From UMGS1251 sp036666555 (GTDB lineage Bacteria > Bacillota > Clostridia > Lachnospirales > Lachnospiraceae): a stretch of DNA of 35,561 bases. The notes under the pieces were generated by a model. That model was not told the origin of the DNA, ran no database searches, and saw only the letters and a program-made list of their open reading frames with translations. The stretch covers positions 1 through 35,561 of the forward strand of contig JAVWVS010000023.1 of assembly GCA_036666555.1 (NCBI GenBank), given 5' to 3'. Both the position numbers and the translations under genes were made by a program. Positions 1 through 8,907 of this stretch are shown in pieces (position 1 is the first letter of the stretch; each line of letters begins with the position of its first letter).

Positions 1-371
1 ATATAAGAAATCACATGTTCTACCAAGGAGATATCCTCTTTATCCGCCTTTTGCGATAACATGCCAACCGGTTTATTTACCAATAGGATATGAGCATCTT
101 CGTAGATGATATTCAACTTGATATCTGTATGCAGCGTATCCGATTTCGGTATCTCCGAAAATTTTGCAATGGTGTCGTCTGCAAGAAATAGTTTTACTTC
201 ATCCCCTATCACCAACTTTTCATTTCCAGAAGCTTTTTTCCCATTCAGTGTAATATTCTTTTTTCGAAGCATCTTATAGAGGAAGCTCTTAGGTGCACTA
301 TTTAAATATTTAGCCAGTAACTTATCAAATCGCTGTCCTGCCTCATTATCCGTAATGTGAATTTCCTGCAT
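1..371 (-). CDS. RluA-family pseudouridine synthase, N-terminal part (cut by window start)
   Basis: The first 123 codons of a ribosomal large-subunit type pseudouridine synthase, which isomerises uridine to pseudouridine in rRNA. Residues about 10-65 read as an S4 RNA-binding domain (AGQRFDKLLAKYL, then a basic helix and KNITLNGKK). Residues 88-105 (IIYEDAHILLVNKPVGML) are the conserved opening strand of the catalytic domain. The catalytic RLD motif would lie beyond the window edge, so activity and exact subfamily (RluC/RluD-like) cannot be judged. The start ATG is preceded by AGGAG six bases upstream. The gene lies 20 bp downstream of the two-TM protein gene and is probably the last visible member of the long operon starting near 6431. 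Confidence 0.85.
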   Translation of the reverse strand, partial: MQEIHITDNEAGQRFDKLLAKYLNSAPKSFLYKMLRKKNITLNGKKASGNEKLVIGDEVKLFLADDTIAKFSEIPKSDTLHTDIKLNIIYEDAHILLVNKPVGMLSQKADKEDISLVEHVISY

Positions 372-391
372 ATCTGCTCCTGCTTTCTATG

Positions 392-970
392 TTAAAGTGA
401 AATACTTAAAATTAACGCTTTCATAGTTTCTTCTTTTTCTTTTCCGTCCGGTTGTTCTATTTGAGCATTTTGATTCATGGTTTCTGCGCGGGTCAAAAAC
501 GCATGGTAATCCGGAAACAACTTCACAGATGCTTTCCCATAATGGTTTTTGACTAACATTTTTTTGATATACAATGCCGTAGCTTCCGCCCCTACTTTGG
601 AACTGTGCACATACCCACAAATAGTATTGTCTGAAATCACAATACAGTCTACCGGCATAGCGGATGTTTCACGGCTTGTAATGACCATATCGTAAGCCAC
701 TGTTAAAAGTGGAGTCTTTTTGGCGATTTCCTCTGCTTTTTCACAGGGAATCGACGGATGTGGGAAAATCAAAATCACACTCAACAGTGCATCGCATGCG
801 GGCAAACACCCAAGTACTGCAATGACGGTCATGATATTCATGCGGGAACCTGTTTTGATCCATCCTGCTGCAAGTAGTAGTCCCACGATTGCAAATTCCA
901 CCAGTGCAATTAGAATTTGTTTTTTCTTGCGAGCTGTTAAATATCCGGCATCTCCTTTTGTAACCTTCAT
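392..970 (-). CDS. conserved hypothetical membrane protein (two N-terminal TM segments)
   Basis: I do not recognise a named family. The 192-residue protein has a basic N-terminus (residues 1-17), two hydrophobic segments at about 19-36 and 45-70, and a soluble C-terminal domain of about 120 residues. That domain is rich in mixed alpha/beta sequence (LLTVAYDMVITS, VDCIVISDNTICGYV) and ends in a Lys/Glu-rich stretch. The start ATG follows AAGGAGA. It begins directly after the stop codon of the SDR gene with no gap, so the two are almost certainly co-transcribed and coupled in translation. Nothing in the sequence identifies a catalytic site. The function remains unknown. Confidence 0.8.
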   Translation of the reverse strand: MKVTKGDAGYLTARKKKQILIALVEFAIVGLLLAAGWIKTGSRMNIMTVIAVLGCLPACDALLSVILIFPHPSIPCEKAEEIAKKTPLLTVAYDMVITSRETSAMPVDCIVISDNTICGYVHSSKVGAEATALYIKKMLVKNHYGKASVKLFPDYHAFLTRAETMNQNAQIEQPDGKEKEETMKALILSISL

Positions 971-1738
971 TTACTTGTCTCCTTGCCAAAACCGCTTCAT
1001 TACTTTCAAAACAAGTCTATGCGGTAAGATTTTGGTTGCAACATTGGCGCTTTTCATAGAAATACCATAAATGGATACCGATTTGCGTTTTCTTGCATCC
1101 AGCAGCGCCTGCTTTACTACTTTTTCCGGTTTTGCCATACTCATAACTTTCAGTGCATTTCCGGAATTCCCTGCGATGTCAAAAAATTCTGTTTCTACAG
1201 GTCCCGGACAAACAGCAGTTACAAAAATTCCTTTTTCGCTTAATTCCACTCCCAATGCTCTTGAAAAACTCAAAACATAGGATTTGGTCGCCGCATAAAC
1301 TGCAAAAGATGGCTGTGGACAAAAGGAAGCCGCCGATGCCAGATTTACAATTCTAGTTCCCCGAGAGCAGTAGGGTAAGCAGCTTAGTATCATATGTGTC
1401 AATGATTTGCAGTTTACATCGATCATATGAAGCTGCTCTTCTTCTGCTATTTTTTCAACGCTTCCTACTTTCCCAAATCCGGCTGCGTTTACCAGCATAC
1501 GAAGATCCGGCTGATACTCTTTTAAAGAACTTTCTAACTGTCGAAAAGTGGACTCGCTTCGCAAGTCACCTTCAAAGATACGTAAATTGGTTTTGACATG
1601 ATTTTGTAAAGTCTCCATACGTTCCCGTCTTCTTGCAAGCACCCAGATTTCATCCAAATCATGATATAATCGTTCGATTTGTTTTACAAACAGGGCTCCC
1701 ATTCCCGATGAGGCACCTGTTATAATTGCTATTTTCAC
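971..1738 (-). CDS. short-chain dehydrogenase/reductase (SDR)
   Basis: Classical SDR oxidoreductase of 255 residues with an NAD(P)-binding Rossmann fold. Visible motifs are TGASSGMG at residues 7-14 (dinucleotide binding), NAAG near 84-87, a Ser near 135, the catalytic YxxxK at Tyr148-Lys152, and PGPVETEF near 178-185. The arginine-rich stretch after the second strand (ARRRER) suggests NADP(H) preference, which is inference. Substrate is unknown; close relatives are annotated only as YqjQ/DltE-like SDRs. I chose the GTG at 1738 because AGGTGG sits five bases before it. The longer reading from a GTG at 1747 would place its start inside that ribosome binding site. It follows the YgiQ gene by 11 bp. 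Confidence 0.85.
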   Translation of the reverse strand: MKIAIITGASSGMGALFVKQIERLYHDLDEIWVLARRRERMETLQNHVKTNLRIFEGDLRSESTFRQLESSLKEYQPDLRMLVNAAGFGKVGSVEKIAEEEQLHMIDVNCKSLTHMILSCLPYCSRGTRIVNLASAASFCPQPSFAVYAATKSYVLSFSRALGVELSEKGIFVTAVCPGPVETEFFDIAGNSGNALKVMSMAKPEKVVKQALLDARKRKSVSIYGISMKSANVATKILPHRLVLKVMKRFWQGDK

Positions 1739-1749
1739 TCTTTCCACCT

Positions 1750-3645
1750 CTATTTCTTTTTATGAATATTTCGAATTGGTTTTCTTTTCTTTTCCGGTTT
1801 CTTTGTGGGTTTCACTTCTTTTCCCACTCCGTATTTTTCACGGCGAAATTGCCTTGGCCGAATCAGACAGGTTTTTTCAAACCCTACCAGGTCCATGCGA
1901 TCTGCCTTTTTTAATGCCTCCAAAACCAAATCATAATTCTTTGGATTACGATATTGAATTAAGGCCCGCTGCATTGCCTTTTCATGAGGATTTACAGGAA
2001 CGTATACCGGCGTCATAGTCCTTGGGTCCACACCGGTGTAATACATACAAGTGGAAATTGTGGACGGTGTTGGATAAAAATCTTGCACTTGCTCCGGCAT
2101 ATATCCCAGTTCTCGCAAATACTCTGCCAATTCAATGGCTTCCTTCAATGTGGAACCAGGATGGGACGACATGAGATATGGTACCAGATATTGCTTTTTC
2201 CCCAGCTTTTCATTTATATGCTTGTATTTTTCAGCAAATGCCTGATAAATACCATTTCCCGGTTTTCCCATTTTTTGAAGAACATTTTCTGCCACATGTT
2301 CCGGTGCTACTTTCAGTTGTCCACTTACATGATGTTGACATAATTCCTTGAAAAATGTATCATCAGAATCTGCTGCCAGATAATCAAAGCGAATTCCGGA
2401 ACGAATAAACACCTTTTTAACATTGGGCAGTTCCCGTAATTTTCGAAGTAATTTCAAATAATCACTATGATCTATTTTTAAGTTTTTACACGGTTTTGGA
2501 AATAAACATTGTTTTTCTTTGCAAGCACCCTTGGTCAATTGCTTTTCACATGCAGGAAATCTAAAATTAGCAGTGGGGCCACCAACATCGTGGATATATC
2601 CTTTGAAATCCGGCTCCCATATAAACTGATTTGCCTCTGCAAGTAATGATTCGTGGCTTCTTGTTTGAATAATACGTCCCTGATGAAACGTCAGTGCGCA
2701 AAAACTGCATCCGCCAAAACAGCCTCGATTGCTAATCAAGCTGAATTTCACTTCTTCAATGGCCGGAACTTTTCCGATTGCTTCGTAAGAAGGATGGTAG
2801 GTTCGCATATAAGGATAGCTGTATGCTCGATCCATCTCCGTTTGCTCAAGAGGCTTAGATGGTGGATTTTGTACTACATACAGATGTTCGGAATAAGGTT
2901 CTACCAGGCGCTTTCCAGTAAAAGGGTCTGTATTACAATATTGTGTATAGAAACTTCTGGCATAATTTAACTTGTCCTGCTTCAGTTCCCCAAATGTTTG
3001 CAATACCTCTGCATCGTAGACACTCTCCAATGATTTTGTTTTATACACGGTGCCATCAATAAATGTAATATCTTTTATGGCAATACCACTTTCCAACGCT
3101 TCCGCAATTTCAAGAACGGAACGCTCTCCCATCCCATAGGACAGAAGGTCTGCTCCAGAATCTAACAGAATTGACTTCTTTAATTGATTAGACCAATAAT
3201 CATAATGAGCCAGTCTTCGCAAACTTGCTTCAATGCCACCTAGAATAATCGGTGTGTTTTTATATACTTGGCGTATCAAACTACTATATACCACCACTGC
3301 ATGATCCGGACGTTTTCCCATCACTCCTCCGGGAGTATAGGCATCCGTTTTTCTTCTTTTCTTCGATACCGAATAGTGATTCACCATGGAATCCATATTT
3401 CCGGAAGAAACGAAAAAGCCAAGTCTGGGTTCACCGTACTCCATCATGCTTTCTTTTACTTTCCAATCCGGTTGTGCAATGATTCCCACTTTATATCCAT
3501 TTGCTTCTAACATTCGTGTAATGATTGCAGTTCCAAAAGAAGGATGATCTACGTAGGCATCTCCGGATACGTAAACAAAATCCACTGCATCCCATCCTCG
3601 CATTTCCATGTCTTTCCTGCAAAGTGGTAAAAATCCTTGTTCCAT
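1750..3645 (-). CDS. YgiQ family radical SAM protein (UPF0313)
   Basis: A 631-residue member of the YgiQ radical SAM family. The [4Fe-4S]-binding CxxxCxxC motif is Cys309-Cys313-Cys316 (RGCFGGCSFCAL). The long N-terminal region before it (about 300 residues, with GGIEASLRR and a DLLSYGMGE segment) is typical of this family, as is the C-terminal basic tail (about 595-631). The reaction is not established for the family, so no substrate is assigned. The start ATG overlaps the stop of the upstream HAD gene in a TAATG arrangement, with GAGGTG just before it, indicating translational coupling. Length matches full-size YgiQ proteins; no damage is seen. Confidence 0.92.
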   Translation of the reverse strand: MEQGFLPLCRKDMEMRGWDAVDFVYVSGDAYVDHPSFGTAIITRMLEANGYKVGIIAQPDWKVKESMMEYGEPRLGFFVSSGNMDSMVNHYSVSKKRRKTDAYTPGGVMGKRPDHAVVVYSSLIRQVYKNTPIILGGIEASLRRLAHYDYWSNQLKKSILLDSGADLLSYGMGERSVLEIAEALESGIAIKDITFIDGTVYKTKSLESVYDAEVLQTFGELKQDKLNYARSFYTQYCNTDPFTGKRLVEPYSEHLYVVQNPPSKPLEQTEMDRAYSYPYMRTYHPSYEAIGKVPAIEEVKFSLISNRGCFGGCSFCALTFHQGRIIQTRSHESLLAEANQFIWEPDFKGYIHDVGGPTANFRFPACEKQLTKGACKEKQCLFPKPCKNLKIDHSDYLKLLRKLRELPNVKKVFIRSGIRFDYLAADSDDTFFKELCQHHVSGQLKVAPEHVAENVLQKMGKPGNGIYQAFAEKYKHINEKLGKKQYLVPYLMSSHPGSTLKEAIELAEYLRELGYMPEQVQDFYPTPSTISTCMYYTGVDPRTMTPVYVPVNPHEKAMQRALIQYRNPKNYDLVLEALKKADRMDLVGFEKTCLIRPRQFRREKYGVGKEVKPTKKPEKKRKPIRNIHKKK

Positions 3646-4313
3646 TATAGCACCTCGTATGTTTTATTTTGAAAGTCATAATAATCTTTAATATAATAAT
3701 CCGCTAATTCTTTTTTCCTTTTCTCTTGATTCCTTGAGAAATCATCGTCGACTCCACACACCGTCATTCCTGCATTTTTACCGGCAAGAATTCCCATAGG
3801 TACATCTTCAAACACCAAACAGTTCTTCGGTGCAGTATGAAGGTCTTGTGCTACCTTCAAATATACATCCGGTGCCGGCTTTCCTGCAGACACCTCGCAT
3901 GCGGTTCGCACGGAATCAAAAAAAGCATCTACACCTAACGCTTTTAGTGTAGCATCTACTAATTTCCGTGTGTTACTAGTGGCAATACCAAATTTGATGC
4001 CACGTTTTTTTAGTTCTGTAATAAATTCCAATGCCCCCGGTTTTAGCGTTACTTGAGTGGTATATTTTTCTAAAGTCATATCCAGCCATTCCGTCTGCAC
4101 CTGTTCTATACTTTGATGTAAATCGGGAAATTCTTCTAAAAAATATCGTGCAGTTTCGGTAAAGCTCATTCCTTCAATCTTTTCATGAAATCGCTCCGGC
4201 ATGGTCAATGCATATTTATTCATATATTCCTCGTCCACGGCCGGCCAAAGCCACATGGAATCCACCAAACTTCCATCCAAATCAAATATGACCGCTTCTA
4301 TTTTTTGTAACAT
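3645..4313 (-). CDS. HAD-superfamily hydrolase, beta-phosphoglucomutase-like subfamily
   Basis: A 222-residue haloacid dehalogenase family phosphatase or phosphomutase. Motif I is DLDGSLVDS with nucleophile Asp11 and acid/base Asp13. Motif II is the TSN triplet (IATSNT, about 111). Motif III Lys is in GKPAPDVY (about 147), and motif IV is FEDVPMG (about 168). A helical cap lies between residues about 15 and 85, which fits subfamily IA (PgmB/GPH-like). The substrate cannot be read from sequence. The first 16 nt overlap the end of the rsuA-like gene, and the stop overlaps the YgiQ start by one base, so it sits inside a tightly coupled operon. Confidence 0.88.
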   Translation of the reverse strand: MLQKIEAVIFDLDGSLVDSMWLWPAVDEEYMNKYALTMPERFHEKIEGMSFTETARYFLEEFPDLHQSIEQVQTEWLDMTLEKYTTQVTLKPGALEFITELKKRGIKFGIATSNTRKLVDATLKALGVDAFFDSVRTACEVSAGKPAPDVYLKVAQDLHTAPKNCLVFEDVPMGILAGKNAGMTVCGVDDDFSRNQEKRKKELADYYIKDYYDFQNKTYEVL

Positions 4314-5011
4314 AATCCTTCTAATTCCTCCTTGGTAAGTTCGCGATATGCTCCCGGTGCCAATGTCTCATCCAGCTTTAATGACCCCATCGAAATTCTC
4401 TTTAAATAAATAACTTCGCTTCCAACGGCTTCAAACATCCTTTTTACTTGATGAAACCGCCCTTCATGAATGGTAAGCGTCACTTCGCTGATATCCCCCT
4501 TATGCAGCACCACCAGTTTTGCCGGAAGTGTTTTTTTCTCATCTGCAATATCCAAGCCCTCTAAAAACAGTTCGCACTCCTTTTTTGTAATACATCCGGT
4601 AACTTTTGCATAATAGGTTTTATCCACATGTTTTTTTGGTGACAATAATTCATGAGCTAACATTCCATCATTGGTAATCAACAATAGTCCTTCGGTGTCC
4701 TTGTCAAGCCTGCCTACCGGAAATAAATCTTTTCTCTTCTTACTTTCTATTAAATCCAGTACCGTCTCTGTCTTTTTGTCTCTGGTTGCAGATACCGTTC
4801 CGGCTGGTTTATTCAACATGTAATACTCATACGCCGCATACCCTAATTCATGCCCTTGAAAGGAAACTTTTTGCAAATTGGCATCAATTTTTTCTTCCGG
4901 TCTTCCGGCAACGATACCATCCACCGATACCATCCCTTTTCGTATTGCTTTTTTTACTTCTGTTCGCGTACCGGCACCCATATCTGCCAAATATTTATCT
5001 AGTCTTATCAT
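4298..5011 (-). CDS. rsuA: RsuA-type 16S rRNA pseudouridine synthase
   Basis: A 237-residue small-subunit pseudouridine synthase. An S4 RNA-binding domain occupies residues 1-48 (MIRLDKYLADMG, VSVDG). The catalytic domain starts at about 63 (YYMLNKPAGTVSA). The active-site motif GRLDKDTEGLLL at 100-111 carries the catalytic aspartate Asp103. The C-terminal segment GRFHQVKRMF is the usual RsuA/RluB/RluF signature. RsuA itself modifies U516 of E. coli 16S rRNA, so that site is an inference here. The start at 5011 begins the S4 domain exactly, overlaps the rsmF stop by one base (TAATG) and has GGAGAG about ten bases upstream. A longer reading from 5029 lacks a ribosome binding site. Confidence 0.9.
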   Translation of the reverse strand: MIRLDKYLADMGAGTRTEVKKAIRKGMVSVDGIVAGRPEEKIDANLQKVSFQGHELGYAAYEYYMLNKPAGTVSATRDKKTETVLDLIESKKRKDLFPVGRLDKDTEGLLLITNDGMLAHELLSPKKHVDKTYYAKVTGCITKKECELFLEGLDIADEKKTLPAKLVVLHKGDISEVTLTIHEGRFHQVKRMFEAVGSEVIYLKRISMGSLKLDETLAPGAYRELTKEELEGLCYKK

Positions 5012-6402
5012 TATGATTGATCTCTCCATCCCGGTGAGTATTTATTCTTCAATGTGCCATCCATCAGTTTTCCCCAACCAAGAGGATACTGATCCACTAA
5101 AATAATGCGCCACCCTTTTTCCTTTGGTAATACCATATCTTCTATCGAAAGCGTTTCTCCTTTTAAATACTTCACGACCCGTTCATCGGATACAGAAAAA
5201 GAAATCACATACCGATATTCTTCTGCCTTGAGATGCATGGCCAAAGCCTGACTCGGTTCAAATCGCTGTTTTTTTAAATCTCCTAAATATAAACCGGTGC
5301 GTAAAAATCGAATTCCTTTTAACGCTTCCACGCCCTCGGGCATATAATACACTTGCTCTCCTTGCATATGCAGTCGTGACCAGTCCATTTCCCATGTCAC
5401 ATCTTTGAAAAATTGCAATAATGCTTCCGGCACTTTCCCGGAAAACTGCTTTTTTCTCATAGGTGTTTGGACAGAAGACACATTGGGAATCTCACCTTTT
5501 TGCAGCAATGCCATATAATGCCCTTCTCCTTGCATTCTATGGGGCCAAATACGAACGGTCTTTTTCAATTCATTATTTGGACAGACCGTTTTTTCCGGTT
5601 TCCCTGGGCAAAAGCCTTGATAAGGTTTTATTTCCAATACCCGAAACTCCGGGCACTGCTCCAATAGATACGAAATGGTACTTTCATTCTCCAGTGGATC
5701 AAAGGTGCAAGTAGAATATAACATTATACCACCTGGTTTCAACATTTGTGCTGCTTGCAGTACAATTTTTCGTTGAATCTCCGAGAAAAATTCCGGACCA
5801 CGTTCTTCCCATGATTTCATCATCTTCTGATCTTTACGAAACATTCCTTCCCCGGAACAAGGTGCATCGATTAATATTTTGTCAAAATACTCCGGGAAAT
5901 AGGAAATCAATTTCTCCGGGTCTTCACTTAATACAAGCAGATTCGCAATTCCGAACAATTCCATATTCTTTAGAAGTCCTTTGGCTCTGGAATTACTAAT
6001 ATCATTGGCCACAATCAGCCCCTGTCCTTTTAATCTTGCACCCATTTCCGTGGCTTTCCCTCCGGGTGCTGCACAAAGGTCTAAGACCCGTTCTCCCGGT
6101 TCTATAGGAAGCCTATCTGCAGGGGTCATAGCACTTGGCTCCTGCAGATAATAAAGTCCCGCAAAATAATAGGGGTGTTTCGAAGGCTTTACACTATCGC
6201 CCTCATAGTAAAAACCATTTTCAATCCAAGGAATCTGGGTAAGTGGAAACGGAGATATTTCCAGAAACTCTTTCACACTGATTTTCCCAGTGTTGACTCG
6301 TAATCCATACAGCCTTTTCTCTTCAAAACATGTTATATAGTCATCGAATTCGCCTTCCAGCAATTCTTTCATTTTCGTTTCAAATGCATTTGGTAAATTC
6401 AT
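5011..6402 (-). CDS. rsmF: RsmB/NOP family RNA m5C methyltransferase (RsmF-like)
   Basis: A 463-residue SAM-dependent RNA cytosine-C5 methyltransferase. The SAM site is VLDLCAAPGGKATEMG (residues 106-121). Motif IV DAPCSGEGMF carries Cys182 and motif VI STCTF carries Cys232; the second of these is the usual nucleophile and the first releases the product. Residues after about 320 form the C-terminal domain found in YebU/RsmF-like proteins, ending in a PUA-like segment. The target is probably 16S rRNA, by family. The ATG at 6402 was chosen because GGAGG lies immediately upstream; an upstream ATG at 6423 would put that site inside the gene. It is the first gene of the operon running to position 1. 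Confidence 0.9.
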   Translation of the reverse strand: MNLPNAFETKMKELLEGEFDDYITCFEEKRLYGLRVNTGKISVKEFLEISPFPLTQIPWIENGFYYEGDSVKPSKHPYYFAGLYYLQEPSAMTPADRLPIEPGERVLDLCAAPGGKATEMGARLKGQGLIVANDISNSRAKGLLKNMELFGIANLLVLSEDPEKLISYFPEYFDKILIDAPCSGEGMFRKDQKMMKSWEERGPEFFSEIQRKIVLQAAQMLKPGGIMLYSTCTFDPLENESTISYLLEQCPEFRVLEIKPYQGFCPGKPEKTVCPNNELKKTVRIWPHRMQGEGHYMALLQKGEIPNVSSVQTPMRKKQFSGKVPEALLQFFKDVTWEMDWSRLHMQGEQVYYMPEGVEALKGIRFLRTGLYLGDLKKQRFEPSQALAMHLKAEEYRYVISFSVSDERVVKYLKGETLSIEDMVLPKEKGWRIILVDQYPLGWGKLMDGTLKNKYSPGWRDQS

Positions 6403-6425
6403 ATTTTTCCTCCATGTAAACATTT

Positions 6426-6454
6426 AGTATAACATAATTTTCAAGATTTCTCTA
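6426..6454 (-). promoter_or_regulatory. candidate sigmaA promoter for the rsmF operon
   Basis: On the minus strand, TATACT (6431-6426) is preceded by TG plus one base, an extended -10 element. A weak -35, TAGAGA, lies at 6454-6449 with a 17-bp spacer. It sits just after the M23 peptidase stop and 24 bp before the rsmF start. The extended -10 makes it plausible despite the weak -35. Confidence 0.45.
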
Positions 6455-7294
6455 CGAATACGCACACTTTAATTTGTGTTTTTCAAGGTACTTCAATAGC
6501 CAATATGGATTGATGCTCACTTCGTTTCCCTCTGGATAAATATAACACCCCACATGAAGATGCACCGGAAACTTTCCTCTCGTTCCCTCTGCTCCATATC
6601 CGGTATCTCCCATAAATCCAATCACATCTCCGGCTTGAATTTCATCCCCAATTTCTAATTTTGCATAGGAGTCCAAATGTGCATAATAAAAGCAGGCTCC
6701 TTTTGGTGCCTGAATCAATAGCCGATAGCCTCCTTTTTCAAGCCATCCTTTACTTAATACTCGTCCATTGGTCATACTTACCACCGGGTATAGTCCCGGT
6801 TCGTTTCGGGTGGCCATAATATCGGTTCCTTCATGCCCTCTGCTTCCTCCATAAGTTCTCTTTTGCATGAAACTTTCTAAAAAAGAAACCGAAAGAGAAT
6901 GATCGGTGGTGGAGCTTGGAATGGGGAAATAACGAAGGTCCTCCCAAATTGCATTACAATATTTGATATAGGTTTTCCACTCTTTCCTTTTCTTCCACTT
7001 TTCTTCCATTTTTGTGAAAGCATCCTTACTATAATGTCCGGAAAATGCTTGGTGCTCAAAATAATTTTCCAATAAATATAGGCCCGTTATTTTTCCTAAA
7101 GTCATTTCCTTTTTATCTAGATAGTCAATGACATCTTCATTTAGCATCTGATGTCGAAACGCATTGCTTTGTATAGTCTTTTCGTTCAATCTGTAAAAAG
7201 TGCTTTCCTCATGCAATTTGTGTATCCAGATTTCCGAAAAAAAAGACACTAATAATACAGCCAGGAATAAATGTCTCCATTGTTTTTGTTTCAC
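6452..7294 (-). CDS. membrane-anchored M23 (LytM-type) metallopeptidase
   Basis: A 280-residue protein with a basic N-terminus and a single hydrophobic anchor at about residues 9-24, so the bulk is extracytoplasmic. The C-terminal M23/LytM domain (about 148-255) has all zinc and catalytic residues: HEGTD with His154 and Asp158, YYAHL near 203-207, and HLH at 245-247. It should therefore be an active peptidoglycan endopeptidase. The central region (about 40-130) is helical and unassigned. The GTG start at 7294 has AGGAG six bases upstream; the in-frame TTG one codon earlier is a weaker choice. It follows pepD by 58 bp and may read from the pepD promoter. Confidence 0.85.
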   Translation of the reverse strand: MKQKQWRHLFLAVLLVSFFSEIWIHKLHEESTFYRLNEKTIQSNAFRHQMLNEDVIDYLDKKEMTLGKITGLYLLENYFEHQAFSGHYSKDAFTKMEEKWKKRKEWKTYIKYCNAIWEDLRYFPIPSSTTDHSLSVSFLESFMQKRTYGGSRGHEGTDIMATRNEPGLYPVVSMTNGRVLSKGWLEKGGYRLLIQAPKGACFYYAHLDSYAKLEIGDEIQAGDVIGFMGDTGYGAEGTRGKFPVHLHVGCYIYPEGNEVSINPYWLLKYLEKHKLKCAYS

Positions 7295-7352
7295 CAAAAA
7301 CTCCTTTTTGTATTACTATATGTCTTTTTCGTTCTTTTTTATGTGTGAAATG

Positions 7353-8801
7353 TTACTTACAGTTCTTTAAAATAGCAAGAATGTAGTCCCACATCCGTTT
7401 TGCAGAAGCAATTTCCAATCTTTCATTTACCGAATGAATATCTAATGCATTTGGCCCGAAGGATACGCAATCCAAATCCGATTTTTGTCCTAACAAAATA
7501 CCACATTCCAATCCGGCGTGTAAAGTGGTGACTTCTGGTTCCTTTCCAAACATTTCACGATAGGTGTCCACCATAATCGGACGTAATTTAGAATCCGCCT
7601 TATACTGCCATGCAGGATATTCTCCTTCACTTTTTGCTGATGCTCCTAAGCATTCTGCCCAGAAATCCAAAATCTGTTTCAATTCTTGTATCTTACTTCC
7701 TATAGAACTACGAATCATATGTACAAATTTCACAGAATCTTCGGTGGTCGTTAATACTCCTAAATTCAAAGAAGTTTCTACTAAACCTTCCAGTTCACGG
7801 CTATATCCTTGAATTCCATAAGGTGCAGCAGCCATGATAAACATTACTTTTTCTGCATCTTTTGATTCCATTACAGAAACCTTTTGATCTTTGGTTACCG
7901 TAACTTCCACTGCAAAATCCGGTTCATCTTTTCCAAGTTCTGCTTTAATCTCAGCAGCAACTGCAAGAACAATCTCTTTCGTTTTTTCTTCCTGCCCTAC
8001 AGGTACAAGCACTTTGGTAATGCTCGAAGAGGTAATTACGTTTTTCTTAGAACCACCATTGGTTTCAATTAGACATAGCGCTACTTCTTTTTGAATCATC
8101 ATTAAAATTCTGCCGGCTAATTTACTGGCATTTAAACGTTGAAAGCACATTTCTGTCCCAGAATGTCCGCCCAACAGACCAAACAAATGAAATTCTACAA
8201 CTGAGCCATTCTGTTCTTTACGTGCGATTGGAAGTGTAATCGTATGGTCCACTCCTCCTGCACATCCAGAAATCAAAACACCTTCTACATCAGAGTCAAT
8301 GTTAAAAAGCATCTTCCCTTTCAATGTAGATAAATCAATACCTTTAGCTCCTATCATTCCCTCTTCTTCATCCACGGTAAACACTGCTTCAATAGGTGGA
8401 TGTGCAATGGTCTCACTATCTAAAATTGCAAGGGCATAAGCAATCGCAATTCCGTCATCGGCTCCAAGGGTTGTTCCTTTCGCTGTTACATATGCTCCAT
8501 CTACATATGCTTCTATGGGATCTTTCTTGAAATCATGTGTGGATTCTTCTGTTTTTTCACATACAATGTCTAAATGTCCTTGGAAAATAACCGGTTCTGC
8601 ATTCTCGTACCCGGTGGTCCCTGCTTTCTTGATAATGACGTTATTCCATTTATCTTGAACACATTCTAATTTTCTTTCTTTCGCGAAATTCACACAAAAA
8701 TCACTTACTTCTTTGGTGTTGTAAGTTCCTCTTGGAATTTTGCAAAGTGCTTCGAAAAAATGAAATACACTCTTTGGTTCTAATTCTGATAATGTCGACA
8801 T
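7353..8801 (-). CDS. pepD: PepD-type M20 aminoacyl-histidine dipeptidase
   Basis: A 482-residue cytosolic dipeptidase of the M20 metallopeptidase family (PepD, broad-specificity Xaa-His dipeptidase). The two-zinc site is visible. QGHLDIV gives His76 and Asp78, LGADDGIAIA gives the bridging Asp115, and TVDEEEGMIGA gives the general base Glu145 with Glu146. HAGLECGIL near the C-terminus supplies the last histidine. A dimerisation or lid domain lies between about 205 and 385. Length is that of the family. The ATG is preceded by GGGGGA. It has its own sigmaA promoter in the divergent region shared with ylbJ and would serve peptide utilisation. Confidence 0.93.
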   Translation of the reverse strand: MSTLSELEPKSVFHFFEALCKIPRGTYNTKEVSDFCVNFAKERKLECVQDKWNNVIIKKAGTTGYENAEPVIFQGHLDIVCEKTEESTHDFKKDPIEAYVDGAYVTAKGTTLGADDGIAIAYALAILDSETIAHPPIEAVFTVDEEEGMIGAKGIDLSTLKGKMLFNIDSDVEGVLISGCAGGVDHTITLPIARKEQNGSVVEFHLFGLLGGHSGTEMCFQRLNASKLAGRILMMIQKEVALCLIETNGGSKKNVITSSSITKVLVPVGQEEKTKEIVLAVAAEIKAELGKDEPDFAVEVTVTKDQKVSVMESKDAEKVMFIMAAAPYGIQGYSRELEGLVETSLNLGVLTTTEDSVKFVHMIRSSIGSKIQELKQILDFWAECLGASAKSEGEYPAWQYKADSKLRPIMVDTYREMFGKEPEVTTLHAGLECGILLGQKSDLDCVSFGPNALDIHSVNERLEIASAKRMWDYILAILKNCK

Positions 8802-8820
8802 TTTAATGTCCCCCTTTTCT

Positions 8821-8849
8821 ATTGTATGAACTACAGTCTATTGTGTCAT
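8821..8849 (-). promoter_or_regulatory. sigmaA promoter of pepD
   Basis: On the minus strand, ATGACA (8849-8844) and TACAAT (8826-8821) are separated by exactly 17 bp, matching five of six consensus bases in each box. The start codon of pepD is 20 bp downstream. Confidence 0.75.
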
Positions 8850-8854
8850 ATTGT

Positions 8855-8883
8855 GCATAAAAAATCAACCCATTCCATATATT
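8855..8883 (+). promoter_or_regulatory. candidate sigmaE-type promoter of ylbJ
   Basis: GCATAAA (8855-8861), a 14-bp spacer and CATATATT (8876-8883) resemble the mother-cell sigmaE pattern (ATA-containing -35, about 14 bp, CATA-type -10). In Bacillus subtilis ylbJ is under sigmaE, which supports the reading. The sequence is AT-rich, so a chance match is possible. Confidence 0.45.
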
Positions 8884-8907
8884 ATATAAACTATTTTTGG
8901 AGTATTT

